From Terriglobales bacterium (GTDB lineage: Bacteria; Acidobacteriota; Terriglobia; Terriglobales; Acidobacteriaceae), in NCBI GenBank assembly GCA_035651995.1, contig DASRER010000002.1, positions 427,699-491,698 on the forward strand: a DNA stretch of 64,000 nt, in the 5' to 3' direction. The translations under genes were made by a program, and so were the position numbers. A model generated the notes under the pieces. That model searched no databases and was not told the DNA's origin. It saw only the letters and a program-made list of their open reading frames with translations. Every line of letters starts with the position of its first letter. Position 1 is the stretch's first letter. Below are positions 17,696 to 24,814 of the stretch, in pieces.

Positions 17696-17896
17696 GACGC
17701 CTCCGCGCTAAGCACAACCTTGCGATGGACTACTATATTTAACTACTCGCGTTGCGCGAGCAAAAGTACTCCTGCTCGGTCGCCCGTCAAGCGCAGGCGA
17801 GTCTAGGACGGCCCGAGGTCAGCCTACCCTGTTGGAGGCGGCTCGGGCCCTCAGGGGAGCGGCCGTGTCCAGCGCGGGACCGGCTGAAGAGAGGCC

Positions 17897-17924
17897 TTGA
17901 CTTTCTGTCCAAATTAGCTAAAAT
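17897..17924 (+). promoter_or_regulatory. Promoter and possible operator of the Phd-zeta operon
   Basis: TTGACT (17897-17902) and TAAAAT (17919-17924) are 16 bases apart. The palindrome TTAGCTAA (17914-17921) overlaps the -10 element and is a plausible site for autorepression by the Phd-like antitoxin. The promoter overlaps the ATG at 17923, so translation must begin downstream, most likely at 17947. Confidence 0.5.
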
Positions 17925-17946
17925 GTACAAAAAGCGCAGGATTGAC

Positions 17947-18327
17947 ATGGGACTCGGTGCCAAGCGAAATCGCCGGACACGCGGTCGCCAGCCGCATCGC
18001 GCCCTGACCGGGCGGGAGGGCGGCGCCTCGTACACGGCCACAGCCGCCAAGAACGAGTTTGGCCGCATGCTGGAGCAGGCCCTTCGGGGAGAGACCGTCG
18101 TGATCACCAAGCACCAGACACCCAAGGCGGTGCTCATGTCGATGGAGCAGTTCACCGCCCTCCGCCGTGCCCCTGAAGCGCAGCTCGAAGCGCTCAGCCG
18201 GGAATATGACGCGCTTCTGGCCCGCATGCAGTCGCCGCGCGCCGCCGCGCAATTGAGCGCCGCCTTCCATGCCACACCCGCGCAGCTGGGCAAAGCGGCC
18301 GTGGCCGCCGCGCGCAAGCGTGGCTGA
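17947..18327 (+). CDS. Phd/YefM-family antitoxin
   Basis: A 126-residue protein whose centre matches the Phd/YefM antitoxin fold: SYTATAAKNEFGRMLEQALR, then GETVVITKHQTPKAVLMSME. This fold binds its operator and represses the operon, while the C-terminal tail (EALSREYDALLARMQSPRAA onward) is expected to wrap the toxin. A basic N-terminal extension of about 28 residues (KRNRRTRGRQPHR) is unusual for the family, and the true start may be internal. Its stop codon overlaps the GTG of the zeta-like toxin gene, so the two are translationally coupled. Confidence 0.75.
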   Translation: MGLGAKRNRRTRGRQPHRALTGREGGASYTATAAKNEFGRMLEQALRGETVVITKHQTPKAVLMSMEQFTALRRAPEAQLEALSREYDALLARMQSPRAAAQLSAAFHATPAQLGKAAVAAARKRG

Positions 18328-18961
18328 GTCCGCTCCATCACCCTGCATCTACGTGCTCGCCGGGACCAACGGCGCGGGAAAGAGCAGCATCGCCGGCGCG
18401 ATGTTCTCGCGGCGCGGGCCGGGATACTTCAATCCGGACGAGGCGGCCCGCAGAATTCGTGAGGAAAATCCCGCGTTCAGCCAGGAGGAAGCGAACAGCG
18501 CCGCGTGGAATCAGGGCAAGCGGCTACTAGAGCGCGCGATCGACGAGCGGCTGAATTTTGCATTTGAGACGACGCTTGGCGGCAACACCATCGTGGCGCT
18601 TCTCGAGCAGGCCCTGGCCACAGGGATCGAAGTGCGCATGTGGTACGCGGGCCTCAGCAGTCCCGACCTCCACATCGCGCGCGTGCGTGCCCGCGTTGCC
18701 CGCGGTGGTCACGACATTCCGGAAGATCGAATTCGCGAGCGCTATCACCGCAGCCGGCTGAATCTCATCCGTCTGTTGCCGCAGCTTACCGAACTGCTCG
18801 TCTATGACAACAGCTACGACGCCGATCCGGCGGCCGGCGCGGTCCCCCGGCCGATGCTGGTCCTGCATGTACAACGCGGCAAATTGATCGAGTCGTGCGA
18901 GCCTGCCGAGGCGCCCGAATGGACAAAGCCTGTCCTTCTCGCAGCGTTCAATCTGAAGTAG
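18320..18961 (+). CDS. Zeta-toxin family P-loop kinase
   Basis: A 213-residue P-loop NTPase of the zeta toxin/PezT group, which phosphorylates UDP-N-acetylglucosamine and so blocks cell-wall synthesis. Visible are the Walker A motif AGTNGAGKSS (residues ~12-21), YFNPDEAARRIREENP, where zeta toxins place the catalytic Asp and UDP-sugar site, FAFETTLGG, and a basic helix ARVRARVARGGHDIPEDRI. The start is taken as the GTG at 18320, which overlaps the antitoxin stop by 8 nt; an ATG at 18269 would overlap it by 59 nt. Canonical zeta is paired with an epsilon antitoxin, but here the partner is Phd-like. The gene looks intact. Confidence 0.75.
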   Translation: MAESAPSPCIYVLAGTNGAGKSSIAGAMFSRRGPGYFNPDEAARRIREENPAFSQEEANSAAWNQGKRLLERAIDERLNFAFETTLGGNTIVALLEQALATGIEVRMWYAGLSSPDLHIARVRARVARGGHDIPEDRIRERYHRSRLNLIRLLPQLTELLVYDNSYDADPAAGAVPRPMLVLHVQRGKLIESCEPAEAPEWTKPVLLAAFNLK

Positions 18962-19056
18962 CGTTGGAACGCGCACGCGACGTTTACTGCGCAAGAGACG
19001 ACCCACGTTATCGCCGCAAACAACGCGGCGCGACGTGGGGCGCCATCCCAACAAGA

Positions 19057-19086
19057 TCGGCCGCTCCCCTCTCGAGAAGCGGCCGA
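19057..19086 (-). terminator. Putative terminator of the phosphoesterase gene
   Basis: A perfect 9-bp stem (TCGGCCGCT/AGCGGCCGA) with a 12-base loop lies just after the minus-strand phosphoesterase stop. The following TCTTGTT is only moderately T-rich. Confidence 0.45.
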
Positions 19087-19094
19087 GTACGGCC

Positions 19095-20756
19095 TCAGTG
19101 TCCCGGCGCGTTCTGCTTCGTCTTGTCGCAGACGCCGGTCGCCGGCTGCGCGGGCAGTGGCGGCGGCGTGAGCAAGGCCGGGTTGCTGAAGTCGAAGAAC
19201 TCGGTCATGTCGTCGGCGCTGGCGTCACGCATGGTCAGCGGGCCGACTCCAAAACGGGTCTCGATCAGCTTCAGGATCGAGCCGACGTCGCGCACCCGGT
19301 GCGACACAAAGTGCGGCCGGATCCACGGCGAGACGATGATGAACGGCACGCGGAAGCCGGTCAGGTCGAAGTTCGCCGCGATGTCGGTCGAGTTCAGCTT
19401 GGGGGCGATGTTGTCGGGCTTGGGCATGGGCTGCGGCGGCACGTGGTCGTAGAGCCCGCCGCCTTCGTCGAACGCCAGGATGAACGCCGACGATCCCCAG
19501 GTGGGGCTGGCCATGAGCGCGTCCAGGATCTGCTTCACCTTGGCCGAGCCCTTCTGGATGTTGTTCAGCGGGTGCTCGTCGAGGCCCGTCTGGCTGCCGC
19601 GCTCGATGAAGATCACCGAAGGCAGCGTGCTCGGGTTCTGAATGTCGGTGAAGAACTTGGAGATGTTGTAGACCTTCCCCTGGTCCTTGCCCCAGATCGA
19701 GAACTGCGCCAGGAAAACGCTGCTGTCCAGGTAGTAGTAGCGCCAGGAAACACCGGCGTTGTCGAGCGCCTCGAAGATCGTCTTCTGCGTGAAGCCGCCG
19801 CTGGGCGGCGTCACCGGCCGCACGTTGCCGAACGACGTTCCGGTGAACATATACATGCGGTTCGGAATCGTGTTCGAGAGCAGCGGCGAGAAGAACCGGT
19901 CGCTGGTGGCGAACTGGAACGCCAGTTCGTAGTAGTACGGCAGGTCGGTCCAGTCGTAGTAACCCATGGCGCGCGTGCCGTCGGGATCGATCGAACTGGG
20001 CGCCGATCCGGTGGTCAGCATGAAGCGGTCCATCAGGAACTTCGTGCTCGAACTCATGTTCGTGTACGTCGTCCCGGTGATGTGCGCGTCGTAGTGGCTC
20101 TCATTCCAGCTCGGACTCAGATTGTCGGTGCACACCGTTTGGTAGTGGTACGGCGAGACGAGATGTCCGGCGCGGTCTTTGAACTGTACGTTCAGCGGCA
20201 GCTCGTCGAACTGGTCGTTGAAGCCGCGGTCGCGGCGGTATTGGCCCATGCGTCCGAAGTAGTTGTCGAACGAGCGGTTCTCCTGGAGCATGAAGAAAAT
20301 GTGCTTGATGCTGGAAAGCCCGCCACCACCCGGCGGCGGGGGAGGCGGCGGAGGCGGCGGCGGTCCGGAGGTGACCGTCACATAGATCGTCTGCTTGAAT
20401 ACACGGCTGGCCGTATCCAGGCCCTGCACGGTGAGGCGGCGCGTGCCGGCGTTGGCGTTGATGCTGGTGTCGAGGCTGCTGGCCGCGATCTCGTACACCT
20501 TCACCCCGTCCAGATAAACCTGCAGCACGCGGATCGGCTTGGAGTCGTTGGCGCCGGCCACCACGTGGATGGGCGAACTCACCGTGGCGCCGTTCGCCGG
20601 CGTGCAGATAGTTACCGATGGGTCAATCGAGCTTTGCGGGCAGGGCGCGGCGAAAACGCGCGCCGATCCGGCCGGCAAAAGCGCGCAAAGAAGAACCAGG
20701 CCGCCCAAAAGCCGCGGCAGACAGCGTCTTTCCAGGGAGCAAGGGTGAGCAGTCAT
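19095..20756 (-). CDS. Secreted phosphoesterase (phospholipase C / acid phosphatase family)
   Basis: A 553-residue exported protein. A signal peptide is followed by an Ig-like domain of ~90 residues (VTICTPANGATVSSPIHVVA), an 11-proline linker, and the phosphoesterase domain. The latter starts IKHIFFMLQENRSFDNYFG, the hallmark of the bacterial phospholipase C/AcpA superfamily, where the Glu-Asn pair binds metal. FILAFDEGGGLYDHVPPQ and PFIIVSPWIRPHFVSH complete the metal and active site. Such enzymes release phosphate from phospholipids or phosphomonoesters outside the cell, and the substrate is not predictable. The start at 20756 gives a Sec-type signal with a Cys/Arg-rich n-region. A TAGTA-AC-TACTA inverted repeat lies upstream near 20850. 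Confidence 0.87.
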   Translation of the reverse strand: MTAHPCSLERRCLPRLLGGLVLLCALLPAGSARVFAAPCPQSSIDPSVTICTPANGATVSSPIHVVAGANDSKPIRVLQVYLDGVKVYEIAASSLDTSINANAGTRRLTVQGLDTASRVFKQTIYVTVTSGPPPPPPPPPPPGGGGLSSIKHIFFMLQENRSFDNYFGRMGQYRRDRGFNDQFDELPLNVQFKDRAGHLVSPYHYQTVCTDNLSPSWNESHYDAHITGTTYTNMSSSTKFLMDRFMLTTGSAPSSIDPDGTRAMGYYDWTDLPYYYELAFQFATSDRFFSPLLSNTIPNRMYMFTGTSFGNVRPVTPPSGGFTQKTIFEALDNAGVSWRYYYLDSSVFLAQFSIWGKDQGKVYNISKFFTDIQNPSTLPSVIFIERGSQTGLDEHPLNNIQKGSAKVKQILDALMASPTWGSSAFILAFDEGGGLYDHVPPQPMPKPDNIAPKLNSTDIAANFDLTGFRVPFIIVSPWIRPHFVSHRVRDVGSILKLIETRFGVGPLTMRDASADDMTEFFDFSNPALLTPPPLPAQPATGVCDKTKQNAPGH

Positions 20757-21014
20757 CTGGGTCCCGGGGGCCGCCCGAAGCGTCGGAGTGGCTCTGTTTC
20801 CGGCAGCACAATTGCGGCCATTCTCGCGGTATCTCTGAATATGTACTTAGTAGTTACTAGTCTCTCTGATTGCGCAACACAGCACTTGACCGCGTCCGCG
20901 GCCTTCTCTCGCCCCCACGCACTTTGAGGCGTTTCTCTGGCCACCACGCGACCCAGAGTGGGAACAGGCGTTCCACGGCGAAGCGAAGTGGAATAGAAGT
21001 GAAATAATGGGGCC
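20757..21014. other. Divergent spacer, phosphoesterase / queG
   Basis: It holds the promoters of both neighbours, a TAGTA/TACTA inverted repeat and a TTCCAC/GTGGAA hairpin near 20970-20992. No gene is seen. Confidence 0.4.
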
Positions 21015-22094
21015 GTGCAGGAGTTTTCCCAGTTTGTGCGCAATGCCGCGCTGGCCGCCGGTTTCGACCTGGCCGGCATTGCCGCAGTCGAGGACAGCAA
21101 CTTCCCTGAGCTGGCCCGCTTTCCCGAGTGGATTGCCAGCGGCCACGCCGCCGAGATGGAATATTTGAAGTCGCGCGACGAGCACGGCCGGCTGCGCCGC
21201 GCCGCCCTGCGCAACGCCGTGCCGTGGGCCCGCTCGGTCATCGTCTGCGCCAGGAGCTACGACACCGCCCATCCCCTCTCGACCGAGTGCAACCACCCCG
21301 GCCGCGGCTGGATCTCACGCTACGCCTGGTCGAGCGACGATTATCACGATTCGATGCTGGCTCGCCTGCGTCAGGTCGAGGCACGGATACGCGAAGCACA
21401 CGCCGCGCAACAGCCGCAACCGAACGCCCCGCTCCAGACGCGCTGCTACGTTGACACCGGGCCGCTGGTTGAGCGCGTCTACGCCCGCCACGCCGGCATC
21501 GGATGGATCGGCAAGAACACTTGCGTCATCAACCAGCGGCAAGGTTCATTCATCTTCCTGGGCGTGATTCTGACTTCGCTCGACCTCGAGCCCTCGCTGC
21601 CCGCCGCCGACCGCTGCGGAACCTGCACGCGCTGCATCGATGCCTGCCCGACGCAGGCGATTGTCGCGCCCGGCGAACTTGATTCGCGGCTCTGCATCGC
21701 CTATCTCACCATCGAAAAACGCGGCCCGATTCCCGAAGAACTCCGCCCCGGCATCGGGCGGCACGTCGTCGGCTGCGACATCTGCCAGGATGTTTGCCCA
21801 TGGAACGTCAAGGCGCGCCGCGACAACCGCGCCGGGCTTCCAGCCGCCGCGCGGCCTGAGCTGGTGAATCCCGCCCTCGAATGGCTGGCGGCGCTCGACG
21901 ATGAAGGGCTCCAGCGACTGCTACGTCGCTCGCCGCTGGCCCGCGCCAAGCGCAAGGGAATTCGCCGCAACCTCGCCGTCGCCATGGGCAACAGTCGGGA
22001 CCGGCGCTTCGCACCGGCGCTGGAAAAGCTGGCCGAGGATGGCGATCCCGTGGTCGCCGAGCACGCCCGCTGGGCGCTGGCCAGACTTGGGTAA
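21015..22094 (+). CDS. queG: Epoxyqueuosine reductase
   Basis: A 359-residue cobalamin- and Fe-S-dependent enzyme that reduces epoxyqueuosine to queuosine in tRNA, the last step of Q biosynthesis. Key features are RCYVDTGPLVERVYARHAG, GWIGKNTCVI, and two 4Fe-4S motifs, CGTCTRCIDACPT and CDICQDVCPWN. The C-terminus is helical and HEAT-like (DRRFAPALEKLAEDGD...), as in full-length QueG. All eight cluster cysteines are present. The start is the GTG at 21015; no better ATG fits the conserved N-terminus QEFSQFVRNAALAAGFD. The frame ends just before a TGAC microsatellite. Confidence 0.93.
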   Translation: MQEFSQFVRNAALAAGFDLAGIAAVEDSNFPELARFPEWIASGHAAEMEYLKSRDEHGRLRRAALRNAVPWARSVIVCARSYDTAHPLSTECNHPGRGWISRYAWSSDDYHDSMLARLRQVEARIREAHAAQQPQPNAPLQTRCYVDTGPLVERVYARHAGIGWIGKNTCVINQRQGSFIFLGVILTSLDLEPSLPAADRCGTCTRCIDACPTQAIVAPGELDSRLCIAYLTIEKRGPIPEELRPGIGRHVVGCDICQDVCPWNVKARRDNRAGLPAAARPELVNPALEWLAALDDEGLQRLLRRSPLARAKRKGIRRNLAVAMGNSRDRRFAPALEKLAEDGDPVVAEHARWALARLG

Positions 22095-22130
22095 GTCGGT
22101 CAGTCGGTCAGCCAAGCCCACACGGCCGGC

Positions 22131-22162
22131 TGACTGACTGACTGACTGACTGACTGACTGAC
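22131..22162. repeat. (TGAC)8 tetranucleotide microsatellite
   Basis: Eight uninterrupted TGAC units lie 36 bases after the queG stop, preceded by GTCGGTCAGTCGGTCAG. Similar degenerate GTCAGTCGGTCAG strings recur at about 39977 and 53952. Such a tract is expected to vary in length by slippage. Confidence 0.9.
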
Positions 22163-22235
22163 GAACTCCATCCTGACCGCTGGTCATTTTTCTCCCATGC
22201 CCGAGCACTTTCTACACACCTGATTCTTAATCAAG

Positions 22236-22258
22236 TCTAATGAAATCATCAGGTTAGC
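22236..22258. repeat. 23-bp near-palindromic motif, copy 2
   Basis: The motif begins TCTAATGAAATC and ends TCAGGTTAGC, matching the copy at 6562-6584 at 21 of 23 positions. Here it lies 45 bases before a start codon, so it may be a promoter or operator element of the glycine-zipper gene. Confidence 0.5.
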
Positions 22259-22303
22259 TTTGGAACGAGCCCTGCTTTTATACCCGGCTGTTGGGAGGAA
22301 ACC

Positions 22304-22753
22304 ATGAAACCCAGGTTGATGCGCACCGTAATCGCAACCTCTTTGCTGACCGCGCTGCTGGGAACGGCGCTGGCGATGTACGTGCCGCGTCTCTCCGACA
22401 ATCTCACGGCCAGCAATGGGCCGGTCACTTTGCAGCCCACGCAGACGGCCGTGGCGCAGAATGCCGCCCCGGCGCAACCGGTCCGGCGCGCTCGCCGCAC
22501 CTACGGCAACAACGCGTACAGCGACTCGAACTACTCGAACCAGGCTTACGCGAATGACGTGCAGCGCGACGCCTACGGCGAGCCGGTCCGCCGCAGCCGC
22601 TCCACGCGTGACTCAGTCCTGATCGTGGCCGGATCGGCCGGCGCCGGCGCGGCCATCGGCGCGCTCGCTGGCGGCGGCAAGGGCGCAGCCATCGGCGCAC
22701 TCGCCGGCGGCGTGGGCGGCCTAGTCTATGACCGGATCACCGCACACAAGTAA
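22304..22753 (+). CDS. Glycine-zipper envelope protein
   Basis: A 149-residue exported protein. After a signal-like segment (VIATSLLTALLGTALA) comes a low-complexity Asn/Tyr/Arg-rich linker, then glycine-zipper repeats (VAGSAGAGAAIGALAGGGKG followed by AAIGALAGGVGGLVYDR) of the kind found in outer-membrane lipoproteins and pore-like proteins. It probably inserts into or lines the outer membrane. GGGAGG lies 5-6 nt before the ATG, a strong site. It has its own terminator, and the conserved 23-bp motif sits upstream. The molecular role is unknown. Confidence 0.7.
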   Translation: MKPRLMRTVIATSLLTALLGTALAMYVPRLSDNLTASNGPVTLQPTQTAVAQNAAPAQPVRRARRTYGNNAYSDSNYSNQAYANDVQRDAYGEPVRRSRSTRDSVLIVAGSAGAGAAIGALAGGGKGAAIGALAGGVGGLVYDRITAHK

Positions 22754-22773
22754 GCGCGCTCTTCGAAACTCAG

Positions 22774-22806
22774 AGGCCCGGACCCCGGTCCGGGCCTTTT
22801 CTTCTT
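22774..22806 (+). terminator. Intrinsic terminator of the glycine-zipper gene
   Basis: An 11-bp perfect GC stem (AGGCCCGGACC/GGTCCGGGCCT) is followed by TTTTCTTCTT, 21 bases after the stop codon. Confidence 0.93.
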
Positions 22807-22820
22807 GCGACCATCCTTCG

Positions 22821-22905
22821 TAACCGCGGAGACACGGAGCCGCGGAGAAGACCAATCGCAAATTCCTTCTTTGTTTTTCTCCGCGCCTCAGCGTCTCCGC
22901 GGTTA
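22821..22905. repeat. Palindromic element of the TCTCCGCGG type
   Basis: The left arm TAACCGCGGAGACACGGAGC... and the right arm ...CAGCGTCTCCGCGGTTA are inverted copies made of CTCCGCGNCTC-like units. The element lies directly downstream of the intrinsic terminator. Confidence 0.75.
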
Positions 22906-22924
22906 GGCGTGTCGCCTTGGCGCT

Positions 22925-23848
22925 GTGGCGATTTACACTGAATCACGCATGCCCGAAGGCGTCGCGCATATCACCGACTTCCCTGCCGCCTGGCCGGGCC
23001 GCGCGGCCGGCGTGTGCCGCCAGCTCGAGGCCGGCGCCATCCTTTATCTCACCGGCATTCCCTTCGACTTCCCTCAGGCGGACATCGACTTCCTGCTCTC
23101 GCAGCGGCGCGGCGAGTCGCGCATTCACAAGAACGTCTCGTACCGCCCCGCCCAGGACGTGCTGCGCGGCGCCGGCGTTGAGGGTGATGACCTGGCCCGC
23201 CTGCACGCGGTGATGCGCGGCTACTCCAGGGCCGTGGCCGAGTTCACCGCGCGCCTGCTCGCGCCCTACGCCGGCCGCTGGACTCTGGACTACGCCAGCT
23301 TCCGTCCGCTGGAGGAAGAAGGACGCGGCCTGCCGCTGCACAAGCGCAACGACCTGCTGCACGTCGACGCCTTCCCCAGCCGCCCCACGCGCGGCGCCCG
23401 CATCCTGCGCGTGTTCACCAACATCGGTCCCAGGCCGCGCGTGTGGCTCACCGCCCAGCGTTTCCCGGAGCTGGCGCGCGAGTTCGCCGAGAGCGCCGGT
23501 CTGCGCCGCTTCGCCGACTCCGGCGCCGGGGCCCTGGCGCCGCTGCAACGCGCGCTGCGCGCCCTTGGCCTGCCGGTCACCGAGCGCAGCGCCTACGACC
23601 GCTTCATGCTGCGCTTCCACGACTGGCTGAAGGAGAACTCGGCCTTCCAGGCGCGGCCGTCGAAGATCAGGACTGAATTCCCTCCGCTCTCCACGTGGCT
23701 CGTAATGACCGACACCGTCCCCCACGCTGTCCTTTCCGGACAGTACGCGCTCGAGCAGACGTTCATCGTGCCCGTGGACGCGTTGCAGGCGCCCGAGTCG
23801 GCGCCCATCAGAGTGCTCGAGAAAATCGCCGGACGCGCGATGGCTTGA
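22925..23848 (+). CDS. Kdo hydroxylase family protein (KdoO-like dioxygenase)
   Basis: A 307-residue Fe(II)/2-oxoglutarate-dependent oxygenase of the Kdo 3-hydroxylase family, which converts the outer Kdo of lipopolysaccharide to Ko after transfer. The recognisable core is HKRNDLLHVDAFPSRPTRGA, then RILRVFTNIGP, with the metal His-x-Asp in HVD. A distal His in MTDTVPHAVLSGQYALEQTF supplies the third ligand. The frame opens at a GTG at 22925, but an ATG at 22949 with a TACACT hexamer 9 bases before it could be a leaderless start. No other LPS gene is adjacent. Confidence 0.8.
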   Translation: MAIYTESRMPEGVAHITDFPAAWPGRAAGVCRQLEAGAILYLTGIPFDFPQADIDFLLSQRRGESRIHKNVSYRPAQDVLRGAGVEGDDLARLHAVMRGYSRAVAEFTARLLAPYAGRWTLDYASFRPLEEEGRGLPLHKRNDLLHVDAFPSRPTRGARILRVFTNIGPRPRVWLTAQRFPELAREFAESAGLRRFADSGAGALAPLQRALRALGLPVTERSAYDRFMLRFHDWLKENSAFQARPSKIRTEFPPLSTWLVMTDTVPHAVLSGQYALEQTFIVPVDALQAPESAPIRVLEKIAGRAMA

Positions 23849-23850
23849 CA

Positions 23851-24012
23851 GCGGCACTCAGCATTCAGCCCAGCAACCACTGCCGAATTGCGGAACTGCC
23901 GAATTTGAAAGGCGATGTGCGCGCGGCAGGTTTTTCAATTCGGCAATTCCGCGCTTCGGCAATTCGGCGATTGGTGGGGGCTGAATGCTAAGTGCTGACT
24001 GCTGAGTGCTGC
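23851..24012. repeat. Nested double palindromic element between convergent genes
   Basis: The outer arms are GCGGCACTCAGCATTCAGCC (left) and a right arm containing GGCTGAATGCTAAGTGCTGA. The inner arms are TGCCGAATTGCGGAACTGCC and a right arm containing AATTCGGCAATTCCGCGC. Two different unit types are thus nested symmetrically about a ~20-base centre. The element fills the gap between the Kdo hydroxylase and the cold-shock gene terminator. Confidence 0.8.
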
Positions 24013-24020
24013 TCTTCAAC

Positions 24021-24049
24021 AAAAAACCCTCTCACTTCCGCGAGAGGGC
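24021..24049 (-). terminator. Intrinsic terminator of the cold-shock gene
   Basis: On the minus strand, CCCTCTC/GAGAGGG (7 bp) is followed by TTTTTT, about 35 bases after the cold-shock gene stop. Confidence 0.9.
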
Positions 24050-24080
24050 TAAAGAATGGCTCGGCGTTACGTTCGTTCGG

Positions 24081-24284
24081 CTAGACGCGCACCACGTTCG
24101 CCGCCTGGAAACCTTTCGGTCCCTTCAGCAGGTCGAATTCCACGGTCTCGCCCTCGTTCAGGGAGCGATAACCGTTCTCCTGTATGGCGGAGAAGTGCAC
24201 GAACACGTCTTCGCCGGAGGAACGCTGGATAAAGCCATAGCCTTTGGCCCCGTTAAACCACTTCACTGTTCCCTTCTCTCTCAC
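24081..24284 (-). CDS. Cold-shock protein (CspA family)
   Basis: A 67-residue single cold-shock domain, an RNA/ssDNA-binding chaperone that melts mRNA structure. RNP1 is KGYGFIQ and RNP2 is DVFVHFSAI; the start [17 protein letters not shown] and the end [14 protein letters not shown] are canonical. The start codon is GTG at 24284, with GGAG 8 nt upstream. Longer upstream in-frame extensions have no family similarity. A long leader is probable, because no gene lies in the 530 bases behind it and csp mRNAs often carry thermosensing leaders. Confidence 0.92.
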   Translation of the reverse strand: MREKGTVKWFNGAKGYGFIQRSSGEDVFVHFSAIQENGYRSLNEGETVEFDLLKGPKGFQAANVVRV

Positions 24285-24814
24285 GAAATGGCTCCTTTCG
24301 CTTCTGGTTGGAAGGGTCCGACAGCGCGTGGCCGGCCGCGATCTGTCTCGGCCTGCCTGCTGCGCGTCGGACTGGTTAAACCCCTGCGGCGGTGCAAAAC
24401 CAATGTCCCCGAAAACACGAAGGCCGCTCCGGTGGCCGCTGCACGCGATGGTCGCGCGATCCGGCGGCTCGCCGGGCGGCGCCGTCCTCCAGGCACGCTC
24501 TAATTTCTGCTGATTCCGCCAACACTGAACCCTGTTCCGCTCCGCCGGTTCTTTCGGCGAAACTCGCGCCGCCAATGGGCCGCGAGCAGCGCATCATATT
24601 CAGGAACACTGCTGCGCGCAAGAGATTTTGGGACGTGATCAGTTTGAGACGGATTGCGCCAGAGCAAGCTCGCGATCTGAGTGTGTGCCAGGGCGCCCCA
24701 CGCTCACGCCGCGTTCCGTGCGGCGTCAACGCGGGGAGCGACCGCACAAGCGGAGACACACTTGGCGGCATTCATTCTTCATTTGGCATTCTTCACTCTG
24801 CATTTGCCGTTACC
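24285..24814. other. Divergent spacer, csp / yihY-like
   Basis: About 530 bases without a supported gene. The left half is the likely csp leader. The right end contains CATTCTTCATTTGGCATTCT-type repeat units immediately before the yihY-like start. Several open frames here are antisense shadows of low plausibility. Confidence 0.45.

Noticed and set aside
19035..20927. 630-codon plus-strand open frame opposite the phosphoesterase
   Set aside because: Its translation is dominated by Arg, His, Val and Gly, the usual antisense shadow of a GC-rich gene. The opposite strand has a clear family match.
22131..22162. Possible CRISPR or clustered repeat
   Set aside because: It is an uninterrupted tetranucleotide array without spacers; no direct repeats of 24-37 bases with unique spacers occur anywhere in the window.
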